From JACMLC01 sp963817025 (GTDB lineage: Bacteria > Acidobacteriota > Blastocatellia > Pyrinomonadales > Pyrinomonadaceae), in assembly GCA_963817025.1 (NCBI GenBank), contig CAWFML010000005.1, forward strand, positions 372,001-436,000: DNA of 64,000 nucleotides, written 5' to 3'. Below the pieces are notes generated by a model. It ran no database searches, had not been told where the DNA came from, and worked only from the letters and a program-made list of their open reading frames with translations. Shown here one piece after another: positions 9,442 through 18,481 of the stretch. How positions within the stretch are numbered: position 1 is the stretch's first letter; each line of letters begins with the position of its first letter. Position numbers and translations under genes: made by a program.

Positions 9442-10985
9442 AGGAACGGAATCCAAGCCAGCCGCTCTCACCTCGCAGTCGTGATGATGAAGAGATGAAT
9501 GATGCGGCAGCAGAAGTTGAAGAGTTTTTGATGGAAGAGCAGGAGCTAAAGAGGCTGCTCGCGCTCTGGATTGCGCCGGACGTTCCAGCGTCACTGGATC
9601 AGAAAGTGTTGCAAGCTTTCCGCAGTCAATCGAAAGAAGTTTTCTCCGAAGACAGTTCATACAACACAGGTCTCCCAGAGCCTTCACAGTTATCGAGCCA
9701 AGAGGAACAGACCATGAAACAATGCCAGACATGCCGGGAAGAGTTTGCGGAAAAATTCAGCTTTTGCCCTGTGGACGGCACGCCGCTTTACCAGTCAGCG
9801 CAGGCTGCGGCGGCAACAGAGGTCGAGCCGTCATTCGTGCTCGCGGACGAGAGCGAAGCTGCGCTTTCGTCAGTCTCTAATAATGCATATCACCTGACGA
9901 TCATAGAAGACGCGGGACTGTCGCGCAGGCTCTTTAACGAACTCGGCGCAGCCGCGCGGCAATCTCAACTGACCTTGCCCGAATTCAAACGCGACCCGGT
10001 CGGTTTTACGCGCCGCTCTTTCACGGCCTATGGCACGATGGCATGGCGTTTCTTCTCCGGCCCGAACATCGCTATCGCTACCCTCGCAGCGATTCTATTT
10101 ATGATGACGGCGGTCATCGGTCTCGTCTGGATTGACCGCCAGCGCACGCAATCTCTGGCGTTGGCCGACAAACAGCGAGAGGATATTGAGTTTCAAGGAA
10201 TGGTTGAAGATATTCCTGATGCTTCCGAAAAGCCTGAAGAGGGGGCTGCCGGAATGAATAAGGGCAATGGCGGAGGCTCAAAGGCGAAGCAGGAGAAACC
10301 CGGCGGCGGTGGCGGCGGCGGTCGTAATGAACAGATGGAAGCCTCAAAGGGCAAGCTGCCGCAGGCCACCCTGCTGCCGCAAGTGCTCGCGCCAGACCCT
10401 AAGCCACCGGTTATCAAAAACCCTTCGCTGCCGACAGCCACCTCGATTCAGGCAGACCCGCTCCTGTTTCCGCCGGACACGCGGCCCATTCCCTACGGCG
10501 ACCCGAAATCGCAGTCCGCAGAACTGTCCAGCGGGACAGGCACAGGTAATGGCATCGGCTCAGGCACAGGCGGCGGAGTCGGCTCAGGCAGCGGCACAGG
10601 TTATGGGCCGGGAGAGGGTTTCAACACGGGAGGCGGGCCGGGCAAGGTCGGCGGCGGCGGCCCCGGCGGCGGTGGCACTGGACTTGACCCGAATCGTATC
10701 TACAAGCCCGGTGAAGTGACGAGCAAAGCCCGCATCACCTCGAAGCCGACGCCTGAGTACACGGAAGAGGCGAGAAAGAATCAGGTGACGGGGACAGTGG
10801 TGTTGCAGATGGTGCTCTCATCATCCGGAAGCGTGACGAACATTCGCACGGTCAGTGGATTGCCGTTCGGGTTGACGGAGAAGGCGATCTCTGCGGCTCG
10901 TCGAATCCAGTTCACGCCAGCGACTAAGGAAGGTAGAGCGGTGTCGCAGTACATCAGGGTCGAGTACAACTTTAATATCTACTAA
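9432..10985 (+). CDS. TonB-domain membrane protein with zinc ribbon, coupled to sigma factor
   Basis: 517 aa with an unusual domain order. The acidic N-terminus (1-90) occupies the place of an anti-sigma domain. A zinc-ribbon-like CQTC...C pair follows at 98-116, then one membrane helix at about 209-234. A long low-complexity Gly/Pro-rich periplasmic linker spans about 275-415, and a TonB C-terminal domain about 418-517 (TPEYTEEARKNQVTGTVVLQ, ending YIRVEYNFNIY). TonB domains energise outer-membrane receptors. That this protein also restrains the upstream sigma is inferred from the 10-base overlap and the topology. It has no ExbB/ExbD partner in the window. Confidence 0.8.
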   Translation: MQMKERNPSQPLSPRSRDDEEMNDAAAEVEEFLMEEQELKRLLALWIAPDVPASLDQKVLQAFRSQSKEVFSEDSSYNTGLPEPSQLSSQEEQTMKQCQTCREEFAEKFSFCPVDGTPLYQSAQAAAATEVEPSFVLADESEAALSSVSNNAYHLTIIEDAGLSRRLFNELGAAARQSQLTLPEFKRDPVGFTRRSFTAYGTMAWRFFSGPNIAIATLAAILFMMTAVIGLVWIDRQRTQSLALADKQREDIEFQGMVEDIPDASEKPEEGAAGMNKGNGGGSKAKQEKPGGGGGGGRNEQMEASKGKLPQATLLPQVLAPDPKPPVIKNPSLPTATSIQADPLLFPPDTRPIPYGDPKSQSAELSSGTGTGNGIGSGTGGGVGSGSGTGYGPGEGFNTGGGPGKVGGGGPGGGGTGLDPNRIYKPGEVTSKARITSKPTPEYTEEARKNQVTGTVVLQMVLSSSGSVTNIRTVSGLPFGLTEKAISAARRIQFTPATKEGRAVSQYIRVEYNFNIY

Positions 10986-10988
10986 AAA

Positions 10989-11100
10989 ACAGGGAGCAGG
11001 GGAAGGGTGCCGGGTGTAGTGAAAGATAATTCTTTTTCTACACCCGGCACCCTTCCCCTACTCCCTGTCTTCTTTGCGCTTTTGCGCGAAACTTTCTTTG
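10989..11100. repeat. Hairpin repeat, single type F, plus a half family-A arm
   Basis: Arms 10989-11018 and 11039-11068 (starting ACAGGGAGCAGGGGAAGGG) pair over 30 bp with one mismatch around a 20-base loop. Immediately after it, 11070-11100 holds one unpaired family-A arm (TCTTTGCGCTTTTGCGCGAAAC), so a partner arm has been lost or was never present. Confidence 0.8.
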
Positions 11101-11210
11101 TCCGGCCTGCAAGCTCTTAGCTCTCGCCCGTTCAATCCTCGTAGTAAATCTGGAACAAAGGCCGGATGTGGATGTCCAGGTAATTCAGAATGTCTGATGA
11201 GGAGATTGTT

Positions 11211-13763
11211 ATGCGCCGAAAATTTTTCCTGTTGACCGCACTCCTGCTGGCGACCTGCATGGTCAGCCTCCTGACACTCGCACGCAGCGCAGAGTCAGAG
11301 ATCAAGCCGCCGCAGGCAGTTGCAAACACTGCGACGCCGGGAGCCTTGGAGATAGTAGACTCGAACGGCAATGTTGTGGGCCTATGCCCTTTGAAGCACA
11401 CGGAAGTCAAAGCGGAGATCAGCGGTTTTCTCTCCCGCGTAGTTGTGAAGCAGGAATTTGAGAATCCTTTTAAAGATAAGATCGAAGCTGTCTATACTTT
11501 TCCTTTGCCGCAAGCCGCAGCCGTGGATGATATGACGATGCGCGTCGGCGATAGAACAGTGCGCGGGCGCATCCTCCGCAAAGAAGAGGCGCAGGCAGTC
11601 TATGATGCCGCGCGCAACAACGGTCAGGTCGCAAGCCTTCTCGATCAGGAAAGGCCGAACATCTTCACGCAGTCCGTCGCCAACATCCTGCCGGGCGAAA
11701 AAGTGACCATCGAGATTAGCTATGTCGAAACCCTGAAGTATGAAGATGGCGCATACGAGTTTGTGTTCCCGACTGTAGTCGGCCCGCGATATAACCCCGG
11801 CGCGCCGGTGGGCAAGCAGGGCGGCGGCTTCTCGCCTGATACAACGCAAGTGCCGGACGCTTCGCGCATCACTCCGCAGGTTGCTCCGGCTGGAACGCGC
11901 GCAGGGCATGACATCTCTATCGAAGTCTCGCTGGATGCGGGCGTGCCGCTTGATGAAATCAAAGCTACGTCGCATGAGGTGGAGATAGAGAAGCAGGCGG
12001 ACAGGCGTGCGCGCATCTCTCTGAAAAGACGCGACACGATTCCGAATAAGGATTTCGTGCTCAGGTATGAAGTGGCTGGAAAAAAAGTTGAAGACGCTCT
12101 GCTCACGCATCGCGCAGGCAAGGGAGGCTTTTTTACTTTCATCCTGCAACCGCCAGACCGCGTGACCGCCGCAGATGTGATGCCGAAGGAACTGGTCTTT
12201 GTGATTGACACTTCCGGCTCGATGCAGGGCTTTCCGCTCGACAAAGCGAAAGAGATGATGAAGCTGGCGTTGGATAATCTCTATCCGCAGGACACTTTCA
12301 ATCTCATTACTTTCTCCGGCGACACGCACATACTTTTCCCGAAGCCGGTGCTGGCGACGAAAGAGAATCTGGACAAGGCGCAAAAGTTTTTGGAGACGAG
12401 AGAGGGCGGCGGCGGCACAGAGATGATGAAAGCCATCAAGGCCGCGCTCGACCCGTCGGACGCGCAAGCGCATGTGCGTATCGTCAGCTTTATTACGGAC
12501 GGTTACGTCGGCAACGATATGGAAATCATCGGTGAAGTGCAGAAGCATCCGAACGCGCGCGTCTTCTCGTTCGGCATCGGAAGCTCTGTCAATCGCTTCC
12601 TGCTGGACAAGATGGCAGAGGAAGGACGCGGCGAAGTCGAGTATGTTTCGTTGACCGATGACGGCTCTGCCGCCGCGCGTCGCTTTCACGAGCGCGTGCG
12701 TAATCCTTTGCTGACGGATATTTCGATTGACTGGTCGGGCTTGCCTGTCGCAGACGTGTTCCCGAAACGGATTCCTGATTTGTTCAGCGCCAAGCCGGTG
12801 ATTCTGACAGGTCGCTACACTGGCAGCGGGAAGGGCACGATCAAGCTCAAAGGCATGATGAGCGGGCGCGAGTATGTGCGCGAGATTGCCGTTGACTTGC
12901 CTGAGACGGAAAGCAGGCATGATGTGCTGGCGACCTTGTGGGCCAGAACGCGGATAGCTGATTTGATGAGTCAGGACTGGAGCGGCATCCAGCAGGGAAC
13001 GGCCAAGCCTGAAGTCAAAGAGACCATCACACAGCTAGGGCTTGAGTACAGGTTGATGACGCAGTTCACCTCCTTCGTCGCCGTCGAAGAGATGATCGTC
13101 ACCGATGGCGGGCAGCCGCGCCGTATCGAAGTCCCCGTCGAGTTGCCCGAAGGCGTGAGCCGCGAAGGCGTCTTTGGCGAAGATGACGAAAGCAAAGTTG
13201 CCAGCGGAGTCTTAAGCAAGAGCGCGGTCAACGCGCCGACGGTTATTGGAGGAAGCGGCGTTGGTTACGGTAGTGGCAGCAGTGTTAGCTCTGACCGGAG
13301 AGCGGTTCGCCGCCGGGCCATCGCTTCCAAAGACAAATCGGGAGCTAATCGAAATGTGAAGAATCCCGCGCCGGTTAATGCGCCTCTGCGAACAGAAATG
13401 GGCGATGCGACGGTTGGCCCTGATGCTGACAGGCCGCTCTCTGCGAAAGAGCAGAAAGAGCGGGAGCTTCAATCAAAGCAGCATCCGACCATCGCTGCGT
13501 TGCTTGAGCGGCTCAAGCAGAAGAACGCGCAGCCGGGAGCGGAGGAGGCAAAGTTTGTCCGCGACGGCAAGGCTGAGATTCAAATCTGGCTGACGGATAA
13601 ATCGCCGCAGGTCATCGCGGAACTCAAGAAGCTGGGGTTTGAAGTCGTGCTCGATCCGCAGTCTGCGAAGATGGTCATCGGTCGCATCTCCGTAGAAAAA
13701 CTCTCGGCCCTGCTCGAAGTCAAAGCGGTGCGTTACATCTCGCCGCAGGTGGCGAGCAACTAA
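11211..13763 (+). CDS. Exported VIT and VWA domain protein
   Basis: 850 aa from ATG 11211, chosen over ATG 11190 because GAGGAG lies eight bases upstream and the signal peptide MRRKFFLLTALLLATCMVSL follows directly. The VIT domain spans about residues 45-190. The VWA domain spans about 325-500, with a complete MIDAS start DTSGS (333-337) and TFSGDT further on. A Ser/Gly-rich linker follows at about 670-720, then a C-terminal basic/coiled region. VIT-VWA proteins resemble inter-alpha-trypsin inhibitor heavy chains and bind ligands through a metal ion. It is probably cell-surface or periplasmic. The next gene encodes another exported protein (DUF4139) and may work with it. Confidence 0.88.
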   Translation: MRRKFFLLTALLLATCMVSLLTLARSAESEIKPPQAVANTATPGALEIVDSNGNVVGLCPLKHTEVKAEISGFLSRVVVKQEFENPFKDKIEAVYTFPLPQAAAVDDMTMRVGDRTVRGRILRKEEAQAVYDAARNNGQVASLLDQERPNIFTQSVANILPGEKVTIEISYVETLKYEDGAYEFVFPTVVGPRYNPGAPVGKQGGGFSPDTTQVPDASRITPQVAPAGTRAGHDISIEVSLDAGVPLDEIKATSHEVEIEKQADRRARISLKRRDTIPNKDFVLRYEVAGKKVEDALLTHRAGKGGFFTFILQPPDRVTAADVMPKELVFVIDTSGSMQGFPLDKAKEMMKLALDNLYPQDTFNLITFSGDTHILFPKPVLATKENLDKAQKFLETREGGGGTEMMKAIKAALDPSDAQAHVRIVSFITDGYVGNDMEIIGEVQKHPNARVFSFGIGSSVNRFLLDKMAEEGRGEVEYVSLTDDGSAAARRFHERVRNPLLTDISIDWSGLPVADVFPKRIPDLFSAKPVILTGRYTGSGKGTIKLKGMMSGREYVREIAVDLPETESRHDVLATLWARTRIADLMSQDWSGIQQGTAKPEVKETITQLGLEYRLMTQFTSFVAVEEMIVTDGGQPRRIEVPVELPEGVSREGVFGEDDESKVASGVLSKSAVNAPTVIGGSGVGYGSGSSVSSDRRAVRRRAIASKDKSGANRNVKNPAPVNAPLRTEMGDATVGPDADRPLSAKEQKERELQSKQHPTIAALLERLKQKNAQPGAEEAKFVRDGKAEIQIWLTDKSPQVIAELKKLGFEVVLDPQSAKMVIGRISVEKLSALLEVKAVRYISPQVASN

Positions 13764-13773
13764 AAAACCAATC

Positions 13774-13843
13774 TCCCGCAAAGGCGCTGGTGGCGCAAAG
13801 AAGAGCAACTTGTCTTCTTTGCGCCACCAGCGCCTTTGCGGGA
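13774..13843. repeat. Hairpin repeat, family A (GCTGGTGG variant), perfect
   Basis: Arms 13774-13804 and 13813-13843 are perfect complements over 31 bp with an 8-base loop. The variant with GCGCTGGTGGCGCAAAG recurs near 21166 and 37338. It begins 11 bases after the VIT/VWA stop codon. Confidence 0.92.
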
Positions 13844-13940
13844 AACTTCTTTGACGCAAGCAAGCTGTCGAGGTGACGTTCTACAACTGCGCCACAACTA
13901 CTGGCTCAATCGGAAATCACTTCGGAGGTTCACTCTCGAC

Positions 13941-15389
13941 ATGTCACACTTAACTCGTTTCGCCCTGTCTCTCGCCTGTTGTTTTCTGCTCTTCACAAAT
14001 GTTGTCGCGCAGACCGCATCCGTGACGACGACGGCGCGTGATCGCCGCTCTGTCAATATCACTGTTTATAACTCTAACATCGGTCTGGTGCGCGAGACGC
14101 GCTTGCTCTCCCTGCCAACGGGTCGCATCGCGCTCCACTTTGCAGATGTGGCCGCGCAGATTCGCCCCGAAACTGTGCATCTGGCTTCGCTCACTTCTGC
14201 GGACGCGTTGCATATCCTCGAACAGAATTATCAATACGATCTTTTGAATCCGGGCAAGCTGATGGATAAGTATGTCGGGCGCGAGGTGACGCTGGTCTTG
14301 CGTCGCTACGAGAACAGCACGGAGATACTGACGCCCGTGCAGGCCACGCTCTTGTCAAACAATAGCGGGCAGGTGTGGCGCATCAACGGGCAGATTGTCA
14401 TCAATCCCAGCAACATCGCGGAGACGCGCTTTCCCGATGTGCCGCAGAACTTGGTGGCCTCGCCGACGCTCGTCTGGGATTTGGAGAATGATAAGAGCGG
14501 CGCACAGACGGTCGAGGCCAATTACCTGACAGCCGGGATGAACTGGCGCGCGGATTACGTGTTGGTCATCAATGACGACGACACGAAAGGCGATGTGCAG
14601 GGCTGGGTGACGCTGACCAATTCAAGCGGCGTCGGTTTTGAAAACGCGCGTCTCCAACTCGTGGCGGGCGATGTCAATCGCGTTCAGAATGAGATGGATT
14701 ATAGCCCGCGCGATGACATGGCGGCGGGCGCGCGGGAAAGAAGCAGCGTTTCACAGTTTAATGAGAAAGCTTTCTTTGAGTATCATCTCTACACGCTTGC
14801 ACGCCCCGCCACGATTCGAGAGCAGGAAACCAAGCAGGTCTCTCTGCTCGAAGCCTCCAATTTCAATGTCACTAAAGAGTTCGTCGTCAACGGGAATGCC
14901 GCTTACTATTACAACTACAACAATCCGGGCGCGGCCATCAAGGAAAAGGTCGGCGTGTACATGCAGTTTCGCAACAGCCAGCAGAACAAGCTCGGCATGC
15001 CAATCCCTGCGGGCACGGTTCGCCTCTACAAAAAAGATACGGACGGCGGCCAGCAGTTTATCGGCGAAGACCGCTTGGATCACACGCCCAAAGATGAAGA
15101 CGTGCGCGTCAAGGTCGGGGACGCTTTTGATGTCGTGGCCGAAAGAAAGCAGACGGATTACAAAGTCATCTCGTCCACGGTTTACGAATATGCCTACGAA
15201 ATCAAGATACGCAATCACAAGGACGTGCCGGTCACTGTGATTGTCAACGAGCCGATAGGCGGCGACTGGCAGATGCTCTGGTCTACCTTCAAGCACGAAA
15301 AGACCGCTGCCTTTGCCGCGCAGTTTAAAGTCCCCGTGGGGAAAGACGGCGAAGCCAGACTGTCTTATCGCGTGCGGGTCAGATACTGA
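13941..15389 (+). CDS. Exported DUF4139-domain protein
   Basis: 482 aa from ATG 13941, where a signal peptide starts (MSHLTRFALSLACCFLLFTN, cleavage near VVAQ) and GGAGG lies 12 bases upstream. The body matches the DUF4139 pattern: an N-terminal beta region with SVNITVYNSNIGLVRETR, then a long beta-rich domain with YLTAGMNWRADYVLVIN and a C-terminal NEPIGGDWQM stretch. Families of this kind are beta-sandwich proteins found in predicted envelope or mucosal-adhesion contexts; no enzymatic function is known to me. It follows the VIT/VWA gene across a family-A hairpin. Confidence 0.75.
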   Translation: MSHLTRFALSLACCFLLFTNVVAQTASVTTTARDRRSVNITVYNSNIGLVRETRLLSLPTGRIALHFADVAAQIRPETVHLASLTSADALHILEQNYQYDLLNPGKLMDKYVGREVTLVLRRYENSTEILTPVQATLLSNNSGQVWRINGQIVINPSNIAETRFPDVPQNLVASPTLVWDLENDKSGAQTVEANYLTAGMNWRADYVLVINDDDTKGDVQGWVTLTNSSGVGFENARLQLVAGDVNRVQNEMDYSPRDDMAAGARERSSVSQFNEKAFFEYHLYTLARPATIREQETKQVSLLEASNFNVTKEFVVNGNAAYYYNYNNPGAAIKEKVGVYMQFRNSQQNKLGMPIPAGTVRLYKKDTDGGQQFIGEDRLDHTPKDEDVRVKVGDAFDVVAERKQTDYKVISSTVYEYAYEIKIRNHKDVPVTVIVNEPIGGDWQMLWSTFKHEKTAAFAAQFKVPVGKDGEARLSYRVRVRY

Positions 15390-15391
15390 AG

Positions 15392-15478
15392 AAGGCAAAA
15401 GTAAAAAGGTAAAAGGCAAAAGTGAAGACAGCCTGTCTCGCATCTTCACTTTTGCCTTTTACCTTTTACTTTTGCCTT
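15392..15478. repeat. Hairpin repeat, family B
   Basis: The left arm, made of AAGGCAAAAGTAAAAAGGT units, faces TTTGCCTTTTACCTTTTAC on the right. The core reads GAAGACAGCCTGTCTCGCAT then CTTCAC. It sits between convergent genes, starting two bases after a stop codon. Confidence 0.85.
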
Positions 15479-15484
15479 TAGAAA

Positions 15485-16093
15485 TTACCCTTCTAAAACT
15501 TCATAGCTTTCGGGCGCGACGATGAGGAGCAGCGCTCCGCCTGTGGTGCTAATCGGATGATGAATGCTGCCTTCCATCGCGCAGGTGTAGTCGCCCGCTT
15601 TGAGATTCTGGTTGTTGGTGAAAACATCGCCCGCTACGACGTAGCATTCTTCTATGCCGCGATGGCGATGCATGGGCATCCGCGCGCCCGGCTCAAGCTT
15701 TAACAGCGTGGTCACTGTGTTGCGCGTCGGGTCAACAAAGAGTTGTTTGAAGAGCACCCCCGCACATAACTTGTACCAGTCGCCCTCGTCCGCGCGGACT
15801 GTGACAGGCTGAGCCACATCATTGCCGGAAGTCGGGGCGGACGGCGTCGGCTCTGTCTCTGCCGCGAGGCGGGCAAGAAGCTTCTCTCTAGCGCCCTGCG
15901 GCGGCATCGCTTCGGGCGCATCGAAGGCCAGTTGCGTGACGGTTTTTTCAAACTCTCTTAGCTCCGTCTCACACGCTTCGCATCCTTCGGCGAGATGCTC
16001 TTCAAAGGCTCGCGCCTCGTGCTGGCTGAGCGCGCCGAGCGCATATAGCGCCGCGCTCTCTTCCGATTCTTCTTCTGCCAGACCGTGTTTCAT
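15485..16093 (-). CDS. ChrR-like cupin anti-sigma factor
   Basis: 202 aa. The N-terminal part has the putative zinc-binding anti-sigma layout: ALGALSQHEARAFEEHLAEG followed by CEAC (about residues 20-45). The C-terminal part (about 100-195) is a cupin barrel with the metal motif MHRHRGIEECYVVAGDVF. This is the architecture of ChrR, which binds zinc and holds an ECF sigma until an oxidative signal arrives. Its start overlaps the sigma stop by four bases (ATGA), so the pair is coupled. Singlet oxygen or peroxide sensing is an inference from the family. Confidence 0.85.
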   Translation of the reverse strand: MKHGLAEEESEESAALYALGALSQHEARAFEEHLAEGCEACETELREFEKTVTQLAFDAPEAMPPQGAREKLLARLAAETEPTPSAPTSGNDVAQPVTVRADEGDWYKLCAGVLFKQLFVDPTRNTVTTLLKLEPGARMPMHRHRGIEECYVVAGDVFTNNQNLKAGDYTCAMEGSIHHPISTTGGALLLIVAPESYEVLEG

Positions 16094-16725
16094 AATCCCA
16101 CCAAGTCCTCCAAACCTTTCAGCGCCTCGCGGAGCTTTATCATTCCAAGTCGGGTTCGCGTCTTGACTGTGCCGAGCGGCTGGCCCAGTTTTGCTGCAAT
16201 CTCGCTGTGGCTCATGCCCGCGTAATATGCAAGCTCGATCACTTCGCGCTGTTCGGGCGAGAGCAGGTCAAGCGCGGCCTGCACTCTCTGGCGCATCTCT
16301 GAAGCAGCGACCTCTTCTTCAATGCCTGCGGGCGTTGAAGGGTTGCCTGCCTCTTCGAGCGGTTCTTCGCGCTGCTGTCTTTGTTTGCCTGAGCGCAGGC
16401 GGTCAATCGCGCGGCTGCGCGCCATCGTCGTCAGCCATGCGAGCGGCCCGCCGCGTTTCTCGTCGTAAGCGGAAGCCTGCCGCCAGACCTGCATGTAGAC
16501 ATCCAGCATGACCTCTTCCGCCAGACTTGCGTCACAGAGAATACGCAAAGTCAGACCATACACCAGACGATTCGTCGCGTCATACAACGCGCTCATCGCT
16601 TGCTGATCCCCTTCGGCCAGTTTGTGTATCAGATTTGTCAGGCACACATTACGCGCGCCTGTTTCAGTCATGCTGCTCTGTGACAATTGCACAGAACCCC
16701 TCTCATTAAGATTACGAGATGACAT
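16090..16725 (-). CDS. ECF-type RNA polymerase sigma factor (SigK/ECF11-like)
   Basis: 211 aa. Region 2 includes YDATNRLVYGLTLRILCDAS and LAWLTTMARSRAIDRLRSGK. Region 4 includes LDLLSPEQREVIELAYYAGM and the recognition helix PLGTVKTRTRLGMIKLREAL. The MTTMARxRAIDRLR signature and the ChrR-like partner match the ECF sigma that is released under oxidative stress. The start at 16725 gives an 18-residue leader; Met19 is a possible alternative. The 264 bases upstream show no gene. Confidence 0.9.
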   Translation of the reverse strand: MSSRNLNERGSVQLSQSSMTETGARNVCLTNLIHKLAEGDQQAMSALYDATNRLVYGLTLRILCDASLAEEVMLDVYMQVWRQASAYDEKRGGPLAWLTTMARSRAIDRLRSGKQRQQREEPLEEAGNPSTPAGIEEEVAASEMRQRVQAALDLLSPEQREVIELAYYAGMSHSEIAAKLGQPLGTVKTRTRLGMIKLREALKGLEDLVGL

Positions 16726-16989
16726 GCTCTTTTGGATTACACGAAAGCAATTCCGGGCCTGAGAGCGCTGGATTTCATGGAGAGCGCAAAAACTGCCTGA
16801 CGAATCCGATATTTACAAACCAAACGTACTATAAATCGAACTGAGGGCGCAATCAAAGAAAATCTCGCGCATCCGGGCTGAGGCTCCCTTCGGTTCGCCT
16901 CGCATGTCATCGTTATTTCCCGGTTTTACTCTTCGCGTGAAAAGGACGCGCGGAGCAACTTTCAACCAGAAGACTAAGGAGATTCAATC

Positions 16990-17535
16990 ATGCAGAGAAT
17001 CAGCAGGATTATAGCCGGAGTGTGTCTGCTTGTCGCGGCGATGGCCGTCACGGCTGCGGCGCAGGACGGAATGATGAAAGATCAGGCGATGGAGAAATCG
17101 CTCTTCGAGCGTCTCGGCGGCAAGCCCGCGCTGACAGCCGTCGTGGACGAGTTCGTCGCACGCGCCGCCGCAGACACGCGCATCAACAAGAAGTTCGGGA
17201 AGACGGATATTCCGCGTCTTAAATTTCATCTCGTCGAGCAACTGTGCGCGGCCACGGGCGGCCCTTGCAAATACACCGGGCGCAGCATGAAGGCAGCGCA
17301 TAAGGACATGAAAGTGACCGAGGGCGAGTTTAACGCGCTGGTCGAAGACCTTGTGGGCGCGCTCGATAAGTTCAGCGTGCCGGAGAAAGAGAAGGGCGAG
17401 CTGCTCGGCATTCTTGGGCCGCTCAAGGCGCAGATCGTCGAAGTCAAAGGCGATGCGACGGGAACGGAATTGCCGGCGCAGTTCAAGCCCGCGCCGCCGC
17501 TCAAGGCAGACAAGATGAAGTCCGGAAAAATGTAA
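16990..17535 (+). CDS. Exported truncated haemoglobin (group 1 type)
   Basis: 181 aa. A signal peptide (MQRISRIIAGVCLLVAAMAV, cleavage after about TAAAQ) precedes a 2-on-2 globin at about residues 36-150: SLFERLGGKPALTAVVDEFV, then LKFHLVEQLCAATGGPCKYTG, MKAAHKDMKVTEGEFNALV. His104 in AAHKDM fits the proximal haem ligand. A Lys/Pro-rich tail follows. Known relatives bind oxygen and detoxify nitric oxide in the cytoplasm. A secreted form next to cupredoxins points to periplasmic redox or NO chemistry, but that is inference. Confidence 0.88.
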   Translation: MQRISRIIAGVCLLVAAMAVTAAAQDGMMKDQAMEKSLFERLGGKPALTAVVDEFVARAAADTRINKKFGKTDIPRLKFHLVEQLCAATGGPCKYTGRSMKAAHKDMKVTEGEFNALVEDLVGALDKFSVPEKEKGELLGILGPLKAQIVEVKGDATGTELPAQFKPAPPLKADKMKSGKM

Positions 17536-17572
17536 CTTGATATTTCACCGCAGAGACGCGAAGAAAGGTAAA

Positions 17573-17654
17573 AGGCAAAAGTAAAAAGGTAAAAGTCAGA
17601 ACAGCATTCCTTTCATCTTCACTTTTGCCTTTTACCCTTTTCCTTTTGCCTTTC
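17573..17654. repeat. Hairpin repeat, family B
   Basis: Arms are AAAGGTAAAAGGCAAAAG units against CTTTTGCCTTTTACCC units. The core is GTCAGAACAGCATTCC followed by TTTCATCTTCAC, the clearest copy of the shared loop core. It lies between the haemoglobin and the DUF420-like gene. Confidence 0.85.
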
Positions 17655-17675
17655 TCCGGTGAGTTAAAAAAGCTG

Positions 17676-18452
17676 ATGACGACCAACATAAATCTGATAG
17701 CACAGCTTTTGATGGGAGCGGCCTTGCTCGCGGGCATGATGCTGGCGCGGCGCAAAATGTTTCGCGCTCATGCTTTTTGCCAGACCACAGTCGTCGTGCT
17801 CAACCTGATACCGATCTTTTATTTTATGGCTCCCATCTTTCACGCGGGCGTGCAGCCCGGATTGCCGCAACGCCTCAGCGACCCTTTTTATTCGGTGGCG
17901 ACGGCGCACGCCGCGCTCGGAACCATCGCAGAGGTCTTTGGCCTCTATGTCATTCTGGTCGCAGGCACAAAGCTGCTGCCAGCGGCCCTGCGCTTTAAGA
18001 AATACAAACGCTGGATGCGGCTTGAGCTGGCCCTCTGGTGGCTGACAATCCTGCTCGGTCTCGGCACTTATTTTGTCTGGTATGGAGGAGCTGCGAAAAA
18101 GAGCGCGGGCGCGATAAATGCGCCGCAAGTCTCTTCAACGCCGGTCAATTCACCTGCTGAAAGTATGCCCAGGCCGCAGGCTGTGACTGTTGAGATGAGT
18201 AACTTTGCTTTTACGCCGAAAGAACTGACGGTCGAAGCCGGGACGACAGTGGTCTGGAAAAACAACACCGGACGCCACACGGTTCTGGCGGATGACGACG
18301 GTTTCGAGTCGCCGGTGATGGCTGCGGGCGAAGAGTTTCGCCGCACCTTCGAGCGCGAAGGCCGTTATCAATATTATTGCAGCTTGCACGGAGCAATGGG
18401 CGGCAAAGATATGGCGGGCACGATTATCGTCACGCCGCGCCGCCAGCCCTAA
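17676..18452 (+). CDS. DUF420-like membrane protein fused to a cupredoxin domain
   Basis: 258 aa from ATG 17676; the longer open frame upstream is only family-B repeat. Four hydrophobic helices (about residues 5-145) resemble DUF420-type membrane proteins. A short linker leads to a plastocyanin-like domain (about 175-258) with all four type-1 copper ligands: His in GRHTV, then Cys, His and Met in YYCSLHGAMGGKDM. The fused domain would face the periplasm and carry electrons, perhaps to or from a terminal oxidase. A separate cupredoxin gene follows 29 bases later. Confidence 0.8.
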   Translation: MTTNINLIAQLLMGAALLAGMMLARRKMFRAHAFCQTTVVVLNLIPIFYFMAPIFHAGVQPGLPQRLSDPFYSVATAHAALGTIAEVFGLYVILVAGTKLLPAALRFKKYKRWMRLELALWWLTILLGLGTYFVWYGGAAKKSAGAINAPQVSSTPVNSPAESMPRPQAVTVEMSNFAFTPKELTVEAGTTVVWKNNTGRHTVLADDDGFESPVMAAGEEFRRTFEREGRYQYYCSLHGAMGGKDMAGTIIVTPRRQP

Positions 18453-18481
18453 ACCCCCAATCATTTGATAAAGGAGAGAAG

